Shown: positions 5,576 to 13,083, counted from the first letter of the stretch. The stretch is DNA of 13,101 bases from Clostridiales bacterium (GCA_015069525.1 SVIK01000035.1:1-13101); one strand, 5' to 3'. Translations and numbers: made by a program. The notes: a model not told the origin generated them from the sequence alone.

Positions 5576-7080
5576 TCGTAAAGAGAAAGGAACGCCTTAC
5601 CAAGACACGTGATACAATCACTTGCCGTAAGGGAATATTCCCCTTGCTCTTTCGAGGCGATTTCCGCCGATTTCCCCACGAGATACGCCCCTGCAACGGC
5701 GCTTTCCGTCGCGGACAAGCCTTGTGCGCAAAGCGAAGCTATCACGCCCGATAAAGCGTCTCCGCTTCCACCTTTTGCCTGCCCCGCACAACCGCTTATA
5801 TTCACGAAAACGTCCTCTTTGTCAGCAATCAACGAAACGGCATTTTTTAATAGTACGGTTATCGCGTGTTCTCTTGCGAACGCAATCGGCGCGGATAATC
5901 CTTTTTTCTTCAATTCAGCCACACTTTCCCCTGTCAATCGGGAAAATTCTTTCAAATGCGGTGTTATAACAACGTCGCATTTTTTATTGGCAAATAACGC
6001 CGTAAATTCTTCCTTGGCATATTTTGCGAGCGAATTTAGCGCGTCTGCGTCCAACACCAATTTCCCTTCGTATTGAGAAAGCAGATATTTTGCGCCGTTT
6101 GCCACCCCCTCGCTTATTCCCATACCCATACCGTAGGCAACGCTATCGTAAGCAAGTATTTCCGCTTTGTTTTCTTCGTTAAAGACGTTTTCCTCGTCTA
6201 CGTGCAACGGTTTTAACAACGCCTCGGGCGCTTTCAAAACGTAAAACGGCAAAACGTTTTCCGGCACGAACAACGTCGTATACCCCGCGCCAGAGCGCAA
6301 ACACGCGAGCGTTGATAAATAGGGGGCTCCCGTATATTCTATACTACCCCCTACGATTGCCGTCTTACCATAGCTCCCTTTATGCGTGTTTCTCTTGCGT
6401 TTGGGCAATAGCTTTGCAACGTCCTCCCGCTCCGTCAAGGCAACGTATTTAACGCCGTCAAGCATCGCGATGCCGATATCCGCACGAAGCGCTTCCCCCG
6501 CGTAATCAATCCCGTCGCCAAGGAAAACCCCTGCTTTATATTCCCCAATGCAAAGGGTAGTATCTGCGCAAACGGCAAGCGTTTCCACCTCGCCGTTATC
6601 GCCGTTCACCCCCGACGGAATATCCGCCGACAGCACTTTCGCGCCACTTGACTTATAATCGTTTATCTTTTGCACGGCGATAGCGTATTCGTCTGAAATT
6701 GCGCCGTGAAAGCCCGTACCAAGCAGGCAATCAATAACGAGCGCATATTTTTTATCCGAAAAATCATTCAGCAATTTTCCACCCGCCGACAAATACTTAC
6801 CCTTGGCATTTTCGCAATCGGCAGAAAATCGGGTTGCTATACACACCGTATTTACTTCGTATCCGCGTGCCAATAAAATACGTGCGCAAACGAAACCGTC
6901 CCCGCCGTTGTTTCCGCCACCGCATACGCACAAAACGCCCCCGCCGTTTATTAAGCTTTCCGCACAATCGGCAAGCGCTCTTCCAGCGCGTTCCATCAGC
7001 GTTTCCGCGCCTACGCCTTTCTCCTCTATCGTATATCTATCCGCCTCTCGCATTTGCACGCTCGTTAATACCCGTTTCAT
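5572..7080 (-). CDS. nnr: Bifunctional NAD(P)H-hydrate epimerase / ADP-dependent NAD(P)H-hydrate dehydratase
   Basis: Nnr repairs hydrated NADH and NADPH: the N-terminal epimerase interconverts the R and S forms and the C-terminal kinase-like domain dehydrates the S form using ADP. Of 502 residues, 1-215 are the epimerase, with GGGNNGGDG (54-62), DCLLGTG (117-123), DIPSGVNGD (153-161) and EYKAG (180-184). Residues 220-502 are the ribokinase-like dehydratase, with KRNTHKGSYG (229-238), YGMGMG (316-321), LDADALN (343-349), TPHLKEF (373-379) and the catalytic GGSGDALSG (437-445). Length matches the usual bifunctional form. The ATG at 7080 overlaps the birA stop as ATGA and has GAGGTG five bases upstream, so translation is coupled to birA. 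Its stop overlaps that of the convergent membrane-protein gene (shared TTAA). Confidence 0.96.
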   Translation of the reverse strand: MKRVLTSVQMREADRYTIEEKGVGAETLMERAGRALADCAESLINGGGVLCVCGGGNNGGDGFVCARILLARGYEVNTVCIATRFSADCENAKGKYLSAGGKLLNDFSDKKYALVIDCLLGTGFHGAISDEYAIAVQKINDYKSSGAKVLSADIPSGVNGDNGEVETLAVCADTTLCIGEYKAGVFLGDGIDYAGEALRADIGIAMLDGVKYVALTEREDVAKLLPKRKRNTHKGSYGKTAIVGGSIEYTGAPYLSTLACLRSGAGYTTLFVPENVLPFYVLKAPEALLKPLHVDEENVFNEENKAEILAYDSVAYGMGMGISEGVANGAKYLLSQYEGKLVLDADALNSLAKYAKEEFTALFANKKCDVVITPHLKEFSRLTGESVAELKKKGLSAPIAFAREHAITVLLKNAVSLIADKEDVFVNISGCAGQAKGGSGDALSGVIASLCAQGLSATESAVAGAYLVGKSAEIASKEQGEYSLTASDCITCLGKAFLSLYD

Positions 7081-7790
7081 TTTTCACCTCTTAAAGACAC
7101 TTCCGCCGAAGAAAATCTCTCCCTTCCCTTTTCCGTTTCCGCGAGCAAATTCCCCTCGCTATCCACGCCAAGCATTTTCGCAAAAATCTCGTTTTCTCCG
7201 CAAAGTAACGTGATTTCTTCCCCGATAAAGCCCACGTATCGGGGGTATTTTCTCCAAATTCCCCTTTTATAGAGCTTTTCAAGCAAAATCTCCTCCACCC
7301 GCTCCACGTCGATTTTTTTACCCGTAGCTTCTTCTATCGTGATTGCAATTTCTTTTAACTCGTTGGGAAGCGCGTTGAAAACGTTTATCCCTATCCCCAC
7401 CACGGAGGACTGCACAAATCCGCCTAAAAAGGTGTTCTCAATCAAAATACCGCATATCTTTTTGCCGTTTACCAAAACGTCGTTCGGCCATTTGATTTTT
7501 GCATTTATCCCAAACGTGCGGAGCGTTTCACACACCGCCGTCGCCGTCGTTTGCATGATACGGAAAGCGTGTTTTGCAGGCAGTTTTTTAGGGAAGGATA
7601 ATACGCTCATATACAGTCCGCCAAGCGTGGAAGAAAAGCTTCTACCCTTTGTCCCATGCCCCGACGTTTGCCTTTTGGCGACAACGATTAAATTTTGCCC
7701 ATCTGCCCGTTTTTCTTTGACGTAATCGGACGTAGAGGACAACGTTTCAAAGCGGTATATCGCCGTTTTTTTATTTTTCACCTCGTACAT
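7077..7790 (-). CDS. birA: Biotin--[acetyl-CoA-carboxylase] ligase, monofunctional (no HTH domain)
   Basis: BirA makes biotinoyl-5'-AMP from biotin and ATP and passes biotin to a lysine on carboxyl-carrier proteins. From the ATG at 7790 the product has 237 residues. It starts directly with the catalytic domain (YRFETLSSTSDYVKEK), so it lacks the winged-helix repressor domain of E. coli and Bacillus BirA and should not regulate transcription. Motifs are QTSGHGTKGRSFSS (41-54), KWPNDVLVNGKKICGILIE (100-118) and GIGINV (132-137), then a small C-terminal SH3-like domain. The nucleotide-binding loop reads GHGTKGR where E. coli has GRGRRGR. A TTG at 7820 could extend the frame by 10 residues into recX, but the ATG at 7790 has a GAAGGGGG directly upstream and follows the recX stop by 7 bases. 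It is the middle gene of recX-birA-nnr. Confidence 0.95.
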   Translation of the reverse strand: MYEVKNKKTAIYRFETLSSTSDYVKEKRADGQNLIVVAKRQTSGHGTKGRSFSSTLGGLYMSVLSFPKKLPAKHAFRIMQTTATAVCETLRTFGINAKIKWPNDVLVNGKKICGILIENTFLGGFVQSSVVGIGINVFNALPNELKEIAITIEEATGKKIDVERVEEILLEKLYKRGIWRKYPRYVGFIGEEITLLCGENEIFAKMLGVDSEGNLLAETEKGRERFSSAEVSLRGEK

Positions 7791-7797
7791 ACCCCCT

Positions 7798-8421
7798 TCA
7801 ATCCTCTTCGATATCTCCAAAATTTGCTATTGCCTTTTTCGCCACCTCGTAATCGAAGCCTTTTCCAAGCAAATATTTCATCGCTTTTTGCAACGTTTCC
7901 CTATCCGCCTCCTTGTGGCGCATATACTTTTGCAAAATCGTTGACGCCGTCTCAATTTGCGTTTCTTCGTCCACCTCTTGTAAAGCCGAATCCACGTCCT
8001 CTTCCGACAGTCCTTTTCCACGCATTTCCGCACGGATTAAGCGTACCCCTTTCTTTTGAACGGCATATTCGACGTAGCTTTCCGCGTATTCTTTATCGTC
8101 TAAAAAGCCGTATCCGTTCAGCTTTTCCACTACGTAATCGACAACCGCCGATAAATACCCCTTTTTCGCTAAAAAATCACGGATTTGTTTTTCCGTTTTC
8201 CGCGTAGCCGAAAGATGCGTCATCGCCTTATCGAGCGCGGTGTTTTTCTCACTCTCCAATTGAATTTGCGATAAAAAATCGGGAGAAACGGTTTGCCCCA
8301 CCTTCAAGCGGTTCTTCACCGCCGTTTCCAATGTCAAGCCACAATAAAACCGCCCGTCCACGTAGACGTTGCAACGTTTTTTATCTTTTATCTGTGGAGT
8401 AATCGCCGTAATTTCGTTCAA
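7798..8421 (-). CDS. recX: Regulatory protein RecX
   Basis: RecX binds the groove of RecA filaments and modulates recombination and SOS activity. The 207 residues show the three-helix repeats typical of the family: ALDKAMTHLSATRKTEKQIRDFLAKKGY (about 62-89), then VDYVVEKLNGYGFLDDKEYAESYVEYAVQKKGVRLIRAEMRGKGLSEEDVDSAL, then a third repeat ending MKYLLGKGFDYEVAKKAI. The N-terminal 60 residues (KRCNVYVDGRFYCGLTLETA) are the beta-rich extension common in Bacillota RecX. The start is a TTG at 8421, supported by GAGGTG seven bases upstream and a good promoter at 8452-8480; no in-frame ATG precedes the conserved region. It is the first gene of an operon with birA and nnr. No LexA box (GAAC-N4-GTTC) is visible at its promoter. 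Confidence 0.95.
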   Translation of the reverse strand: MNEITAITPQIKDKKRCNVYVDGRFYCGLTLETAVKNRLKVGQTVSPDFLSQIQLESEKNTALDKAMTHLSATRKTEKQIRDFLAKKGYLSAVVDYVVEKLNGYGFLDDKEYAESYVEYAVQKKGVRLIRAEMRGKGLSEEDVDSALQEVDEETQIETASTILQKYMRHKEADRETLQKAMKYLLGKGFDYEVAKKAIANFGDIEED

Positions 8422-8451
8422 TCTTCTACACCTCGCCTACTTTTCCTCTTT

Positions 8452-8480
8452 ATTCTACCATGAACGTAGGCAAAAGTCAA
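8452..8480 (-). promoter_or_regulatory. Sigma-A-type promoter of recX-birA-nnr
   Basis: On the minus strand: TTGACT (8475-8480), 17 bases, then TAGAAT (8452-8457). Each box has one mismatch. It lies about 30 bases upstream of the TTG start. Confidence 0.8.
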
Positions 8481-8518
8481 TTCCCGATAAAAAAAGAAGA
8501 AAAAATTTTATCAAAGCG

Positions 8519-8547
8519 TTTACAAACGTGGAAAAATATGATAAAAT
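8519..8547 (+). promoter_or_regulatory. Sigma-A-type promoter of the phosphoribosyltransferase gene
   Basis: TTTACA (8519-8524), 17 bases, then TAAAAT (8542-8547) with a TGA extension of the -10. It diverges from the recX promoter. Between the two lies an A-rich stretch with a 7-bp inverted repeat, gataaaa/ttttatc (8486-8492/8506-8512), which could be an operator. Confidence 0.7.
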
Positions 8548-8578
8548 AAAACCATCAATTATTAGGAAGTGACGTATC

Positions 8579-9121
8579 ATGCAATATTACACCGTCGATT
8601 TACAAGGCTACCAAGCCGATTTGCCCATACTCCCTTTGCCCAGCGGTATTTCCATCGCTTTTTTTAATTTACACGGCAACAGCGAAATGACCGAACATTG
8701 TGGAAAACAACTCGCAAAGCTCCTCACCGATTGCGAAGTTTTAATCACGGCAGAATCAAAGGGCTTACAGCTGACCCATTGCGTCGCAAGAGAGCTTGGA
8801 CAAAAGTTTTACGCCGTTGCGAGAAAAAGCAAAAAATTGTACATGCAAGACGGCATTGAGATAACGATAGAATCCTCTATCACCACGGGAAAAGCGCAAA
8901 AATTATACCTCTCCAAACACGACGCCGACCTTTTAAAAGGCAAAAAGGTGGGTATCGTCGACGACGTCGTTTCCACGGGAGCCTCCCTAAAAGGGTTGGA
9001 AGCATTGGTGGAAAAGGCAGGCGGTATCATCACGAAAAAAGCCTTCGTTCTTGCCGAAGCGGACGCATCGGAAAGAAAAGACGTCGTTTTTCTTGCCACT
9101 ATCCCCATTTTCAAAAAGTAA
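8579..9121 (+). CDS. Phosphoribosyltransferase family protein (adenine/purine PRTase-like)
   Basis: Type I phosphoribosyltransferases join a nucleobase to PRPP with release of pyrophosphate; this 180-residue protein is most like the adenine/xanthine salvage enzymes. The PRPP-binding motif is KKVGIVDDVVSTGASLKGLE (122-141). The pyrophosphate loop region is LITAESKG (55-62), and FYAVARKSKKLYM (77-89) matches the catalytic flexible-loop segment of adenine PRTases (VRKxxKLP). The N-terminal FRD signature of classical Apt is absent: the protein begins with a different 30-residue segment (VDLQGYQADLPILPLPSG). The base specificity is therefore left open and no symbol is given. A modest ribosome binding site (TAGGAAGTGA) precedes the ATG. 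The gene has its own promoter and a clear terminator, so it is a single-gene unit divergent from recX. Confidence 0.88.
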   Translation: MQYYTVDLQGYQADLPILPLPSGISIAFFNLHGNSEMTEHCGKQLAKLLTDCEVLITAESKGLQLTHCVARELGQKFYAVARKSKKLYMQDGIEITIESSITTGKAQKLYLSKHDADLLKGKKVGIVDDVVSTGASLKGLEALVEKAGGIITKKAFVLAEADASERKDVVFLATIPIFKK

Positions 9122-9153
9122 ACGCTAAAATAAAAAATCCCTTATTTTACAAG

Positions 9154-9189
9154 AAAACCGTTTGTTGCTTTGTACAGACGGTTTTTTTT
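9154..9189 (+). terminator. Intrinsic terminator after the phosphoribosyltransferase gene
   Basis: An 11-bp stem, aaaaccgtttg (9154-9164) with cagacggtttt (9175-9185), contains one G-U wobble and a 10-base loop. The stem's own 3' T run continues to give eight consecutive T residues (9182-9189). Confidence 0.85.
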
Positions 9190-9203
9190 CTTGGTTTTAC
9201 GTA

Positions 9204-9232
9204 TTGACAAAATACAATATTTTTGATATAAT
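9204..9232 (+). promoter_or_regulatory. Perfect consensus promoter of the phosphatase/surface-protein operon
   Basis: TTGACA (9204-9209), 17 bases, TATAAT (9227-9232): both hexamers match consensus exactly, with a TGA extended -10 as well. The start would fall near 9239, leaving a leader of about 25 bases with AAGGGG before the ATG. No operator-like dyad was seen around it. Confidence 0.9.
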
Positions 9233-9263
9233 CAAAAAGTAAATAAGCATCAAGGGGAAAACG

Positions 9264-10505
9264 ATGAAGAAAAAAAGACTATTCAGCCTATTAACGGCAT
9301 CTACGCTCGGTTTAACAGCCGTCATCGGGGTAGGCGTACAAATTTCTACGTCCGCTTCGGGCACAGTTTTAACCGCCGTGCACGCACCAGCGATAACGAG
9401 TGATACCGACGGCAAAACCGTCAACTTATTGTCGGGCAACGTGTACGAATTTGCGTCCAACTACAAGGTGAACGTGGCTTGGCCGTTGTCCATGCAATAT
9501 AGCAACGGACAGACGAATTACGAGCCCACCCCCGCCCGCATCACTTGGACGGATAGCCACTCGGCAAATTACTACACGGTAAAACTCTCGAAGAACGCGG
9601 ATCTATCAAACGCACAAACGTTTGCCACGTTTACGAACAGCCTTGACGTGGAAGATTTGTTTATGGGCACGAAGTATTATTACCAAGTAATTGCACACCG
9701 CGACAACGAAACGATTCAATCAAAGATTTTCTCGTTTGAAACGGCGTACCTGCCCCGTACCATTTCTCTGCCCGCAACCTATCGCGACACCAATTCCCGC
9801 GATATCGGCGGTTATTATACGGAGGACGGAAAACACAGAATCAAACAAGGCGTTGCCTACCGTGGCGCAGAGGTAAAATCTTGCACGCAAGAAGCAAAAA
9901 ATAAATTGCTGTATAACCTCGGCATTAAAACGGAACTCGCTTTACATAACGTTTCCACCCCCGATTTGGGCGCGAGTGTAAACTACGTGTACGTAGAATC
10001 CCCCCATTACGTAAACTACGGCGGAATTCATTATGCAATGCGGGCGCAAGATTTAGCGACTGCCTTACTCACGTTTGCCAATGCAGACAATTACCCTATC
10101 TATTTCCATTGTCAATTGGGTAGAGACCGCACGGGCACGCTCGCTTTCCTTTTGGGCGCACTTTGCGGTGTGAGCGCAGACGATTTGTACAGAGATTTCG
10201 AGCTTTCTTATCTTTCCAACTACGGCAGTATCGGTTGGGACGGCAACGGCACGCCCAAAGCCAAAGTTGGTCAGTTTGAAAGAATGTTCCGCTATATCAA
10301 CGAGGGCGTGAGCAAGCAGGATACTGCGCACGATAATCACGGCGACCCTATCTCGCAAGACACTATTACGAACCCTCATTTCGACAGTACGGCAACGACT
10401 CTCGCAGAAAGAACGGCAAGTTATTTGAAAGCTTTCCTGAAAGATTACGGAATCGACGACCAAGTAATTTCCGCCATAAGAGCAAACTTATTGGAGGAGG
10501 TGTAA
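9264..10505 (+). CDS. Secreted tyrosine-phosphatase-family protein with N-terminal fibronectin-III-like domain
   Basis: The 413 residues begin with a signal peptide (MKKKRLFSLL, hydrophobic core, cleavage probably near TSAS at 29-32). Residues about 86-162 look like a fibronectin type III domain (PARITWTDSHSANYYTVKLS, then TKYYYQVIAHRDN and FSFET). From about 170 the sequence follows the bacterial tyrosine/dual-specificity phosphatase family (Y_phosphatase3 type): RDIGGYYTEDGKHRIKQGVAYRG (179-201), LGIKTELALHN (219-229) and the active-site loop FHCQLGRDRTGT (281-292). Cys283 is the nucleophile and Arg289 the phosphate-binding Arg of the CxxxxxR signature. The segment where relatives usually have T-x-x-DLR reads TELALHN. 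No membrane anchor or wall-binding domain follows, so the enzyme is probably secreted free or held by a partner. The surface-protein gene begins one base after its stop. Substrate is unknown; phosphoprotein, phosphoinositide or phosphoglycan are all possible. Confidence 0.88.
   Translation: MKKKRLFSLLTASTLGLTAVIGVGVQISTSASGTVLTAVHAPAITSDTDGKTVNLLSGNVYEFASNYKVNVAWPLSMQYSNGQTNYEPTPARITWTDSHSANYYTVKLSKNADLSNAQTFATFTNSLDVEDLFMGTKYYYQVIAHRDNETIQSKIFSFETAYLPRTISLPATYRDTNSRDIGGYYTEDGKHRIKQGVAYRGAEVKSCTQEAKNKLLYNLGIKTELALHNVSTPDLGASVNYVYVESPHYVNYGGIHYAMRAQDLATALLTFANADNYPIYFHCQLGRDRTGTLAFLLGALCGVSADDLYRDFELSYLSNYGSIGWDGNGTPKAKVGQFERMFRYINEGVSKQDTAHDNHGDPISQDTITNPHFDSTATTLAERTASYLKAFLKDYGIDDQVISAIRANLLEEV
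10493..10500 (+). promoter_or_regulatory. Strong ribosome binding site of the surface-protein gene, inside the phosphatase coding end
   Basis: GGAGGAGG lies six bases before the ATG at 10507 and encodes the last residues of the phosphatase (LEEV). With only one base between stop and start, translation of the two genes should be coupled. Confidence 0.85.
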
Positions 10506-10506
10506 T

Positions 10507-13083
10507 ATGAAAAAGACAACGAAAATAATCGCTTCTCTCTCCGCTTTGCTTTGCTCCGCCTTGCTTGTCGGCACGACAGATTTACTTATCAATCCCCCCG
10601 AATACGAAACGGTTAGTGCGTCTACCGCAACGACGACAAGCGTGTTAAACGATTGCGAATCGGCAAAAGTCGGCGCGATAGAAGCGGTGGGCACGGTTGA
10701 ACTTTCTACTGAAAACGTCGTGCAAGGTTCGCACTCGGTAAAAGTCACGACGACAAAGGCCTGGGCACCGTTGCTCATCTATTTAAAGAAAGACGGCGTA
10801 CCCCTCACCCGTGAACAGTTAACGCAACTCGACCATATCGAAATCACCGTTTACAACGCAAACACCGCCGGCATGAATTTCTATTTCTATAACCATAATT
10901 TAGGCTGGGCATACGGTGGCGGAAAATCCACAACGCTTCAAATTAGCGGAGCTGATTTCTTGGCGCAAGTAGACGGCGGAAACAAAGGAACTGATTTCGA
11001 CCCGTACGATTATAACTTAGGATATGCGCACTTCCAAATCCCCGACGCTGGCACAATTTATATCGACAACGTCGTCGGCATTTTCAAAGAGGAAGACACG
11101 AACGCAACCAATTCCATGCTTAATAATTGTGACGTGGAATGGATTCGCACCAACGGTAGCACCGCTTTGGACGCGACCTTAAAAACGGAGGGCAATAGCT
11201 CTACGAGAGTCACCATAAACGACACAAACGGCGGATACGTCTGCGTTAAGCTTATGAACGACGGCGAAGCAATTACTACTGAACAGCTGTTATCTTTCGA
11301 TTATCTGTGTTTAGATATAAACAACCTTGGTTCAAAAACGTGTCAGCTGTATTTGTATAATACTTTGGCAACGGAGCTCGCCCCTGGTTGGAACAAAGTT
11401 GCCATACCCATGTCTACGATAAAGGCGCAAATCGAGGAAAGCAACCTTGATTTCGAAAACTCGCTTGGGGCTTCAAACGTGCAACAATTTAACGACGGTT
11501 GGTTCTATTTCGCGCTATACGAAGATTGTTCTCTTCTTTTCGATAACGTACGCGGTATGTCCGAAGCCGATTTATACGACGGGCAAGAAGAGTTCGGTAA
11601 ATCCCGTTATTCTGCCGTTAGCAAAAACGATTATTCCTTTATTCAATACGGTGCAACAGCCGTCAATACGTTGACTTCTGCACAAGCCTTGGCAAAAGGC
11701 TTGCCTACGGGGTATAGCGATAACGTTATTGAGGTAGTAAACGAAAACACGACGGGAAAAGGCGTCTTGCTCGATTTCTCGGCGTTAAAAATCCCTACCG
11801 CCACCGTGGAATCAATCACCTTCCGCGTTTATTATCCCGACGACGCCTCTAGCAATTCTTATCCCAGTATTCGCATCCATAGAACGGACGAGTCTGGCGA
11901 TTGGGTAGTGAATTACGCGGGCAAAGCCAATGCGGGAAAGTGGTTCGATTTTACGTTGAGCGTAGACGGCACGAACTTTAACGGTAGCCATAACTTCTCG
12001 CACTTATCTGCAAACGGGTATTTGGATAAGTTTGAATTTGGTATTCGTACGGGCAATTCCGCCCCTATCTATATCGATAGCATTTCCTTGAATTTAACCA
12101 CCGACGTAAACGATACGGACGTGCCCATGATTTCTTACGGCGGGGAAAAGACGTTATATTACCTTGCACAAGCAGGCAACGCCTTCACCCTTCAAGCAAC
12201 GGCACACGATAGAACGGAGGGCGCGCTTACCGTGCAATATATTTGGAGCGACCCTAACGCCGTCAAAGCAGACGGTTCGTTGAACGTTGGTACGTATACG
12301 CTTACTTTAAAAGCGCAAGATTCTTCGAAAAACGAGAGCTCGCTTACCTTAACGGTCATTGCAGTAGCCCCCGAAACGGACAAACCCGTTATCACTCTGC
12401 CCGTCAAAACGATTACGTTGACGGCGGGGACGAAACCGCAACTTATCCCCACTATCACCGACGCAAGCCCCGTCACCGTCACCAAAATCTGGTCTAACGG
12501 CGCGTTGAGCCACGCAGGCAATTTACAAGTAGGAACGCACACCTGTACGATTACGGCAACCGACCTTTCGGGAAATTCCGCAACGGAAACGATTACCGTT
12601 ATCGTCACGGCAAACGATAGCTTTGATAACGTCTTCGAGGACGGAACGCAACACGATTTTTCAAGCGATTGGCAAACGGATAAAAACAAGCATTGGAAAC
12701 AATGCTCCTGTGGCGCAATCGACCTTGAAGCGGAGCATTTAGACGCCAATAACGACAATAAGTGCGATACCTGCGCTTATCTCCTCTCCAACGAAAACGA
12801 AAATCCCGTTGAGCCCGAAACTCCTGGTGGCGAAAATCCCGTTGAACCCGAAACTCCTGGTGGCGACAATCCCGTTGAGCCCGAAACTCCTGGTGGCGAA
12901 AATCCCGTTGAGCCCGAAGCCCCTGGCGGTGGGAACGAAGGCGGTGAAAACAGCGAGCCCGAAGAAGAGCCCGTCAACCCTACCCCTGAAAAGAAAGGCT
13001 GTCGTTCCTCTATCAGCGGATTGGGCGTTGTCGGCGTTGCGCTTGCCACTTGCGCCATCGTAAAACGTAAAAAGAAAGATTGA
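10507..13083 (+). CDS. Large modular cell-surface protein with C-terminal Cys/hydrophobic/basic tail
   Basis: The 858 residues carry a signal peptide (1 to about 39, ending VSAS). Two related beta-sandwich-like modules follow (about 46-193 and 204-351). They share LNDCE/LNNCD, a T-x-EQL-x-x-x-D segment, FYFYN/LYLYN and IDNVVGI/FDNVRGM, a pattern common in carbohydrate-binding domains of the galactose-binding fold. A third, more divergent module spans about 376-530 (VLLDF, IYIDSISL). Next are two Ig/HYR-like domains (about 538-620 and 625-702; GTYTLTLKAQDSSKN, GTHTCTITATDLSGN). A Cys/His module follows (His716, HWKQCSCG 729-736, AEHLDANNDNKCDTC 742-756), then four NPVEPETPGGE-type repeats (766-809) and a Glu/Pro linker. 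The tail is KKGCRSS, 17 apolar residues, then KRKKKD, with no LPxTG. It is co-expressed with the phosphatase. It probably binds a glycan or host surface; no catalytic motif was found. Confidence 0.88.
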   Translation: MKKTTKIIASLSALLCSALLVGTTDLLINPPEYETVSASTATTTSVLNDCESAKVGAIEAVGTVELSTENVVQGSHSVKVTTTKAWAPLLIYLKKDGVPLTREQLTQLDHIEITVYNANTAGMNFYFYNHNLGWAYGGGKSTTLQISGADFLAQVDGGNKGTDFDPYDYNLGYAHFQIPDAGTIYIDNVVGIFKEEDTNATNSMLNNCDVEWIRTNGSTALDATLKTEGNSSTRVTINDTNGGYVCVKLMNDGEAITTEQLLSFDYLCLDINNLGSKTCQLYLYNTLATELAPGWNKVAIPMSTIKAQIEESNLDFENSLGASNVQQFNDGWFYFALYEDCSLLFDNVRGMSEADLYDGQEEFGKSRYSAVSKNDYSFIQYGATAVNTLTSAQALAKGLPTGYSDNVIEVVNENTTGKGVLLDFSALKIPTATVESITFRVYYPDDASSNSYPSIRIHRTDESGDWVVNYAGKANAGKWFDFTLSVDGTNFNGSHNFSHLSANGYLDKFEFGIRTGNSAPIYIDSISLNLTTDVNDTDVPMISYGGEKTLYYLAQAGNAFTLQATAHDRTEGALTVQYIWSDPNAVKADGSLNVGTYTLTLKAQDSSKNESSLTLTVIAVAPETDKPVITLPVKTITLTAGTKPQLIPTITDASPVTVTKIWSNGALSHAGNLQVGTHTCTITATDLSGNSATETITVIVTANDSFDNVFEDGTQHDFSSDWQTDKNKHWKQCSCGAIDLEAEHLDANNDNKCDTCAYLLSNENENPVEPETPGGENPVEPETPGGDNPVEPETPGGENPVEPEAPGGGNEGGENSEPEEEPVNPTPEKKGCRSSISGLGVVGVALATCAIVKRKKKD
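12802..12933 (+). repeat. Four in-frame 33-bp tandem repeats encoding a Pro/Glu/Gly stalk
   Basis: Units start at 12802, 12835, 12868 and 12901. The first three are nearly identical at the DNA level (changes: GAG to GAA, GAA to GAC). The fourth has drifted (ACT to GCC, with synonymous changes in the Gly codons). Each encodes NPVEPExPGGx. The stalk sits between the Cys/His module and the C-terminal tail, as wall-spanning spacers do. Confidence 0.9.

Noticed and set aside
7791..7820. TTG start at 7820 for birA, overlapping recX
   Set aside because: The ATG at 7790 has a better upstream GAAGGGGG and fits the family N-terminus; the TTG would add ten residues with no homology.
8452..8520. SOS (LexA) box upstream of recX
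   Set aside because: The region contains gaacgtaggc but not GAAC-N4-GTTC or a near match, so SOS control is not supported.
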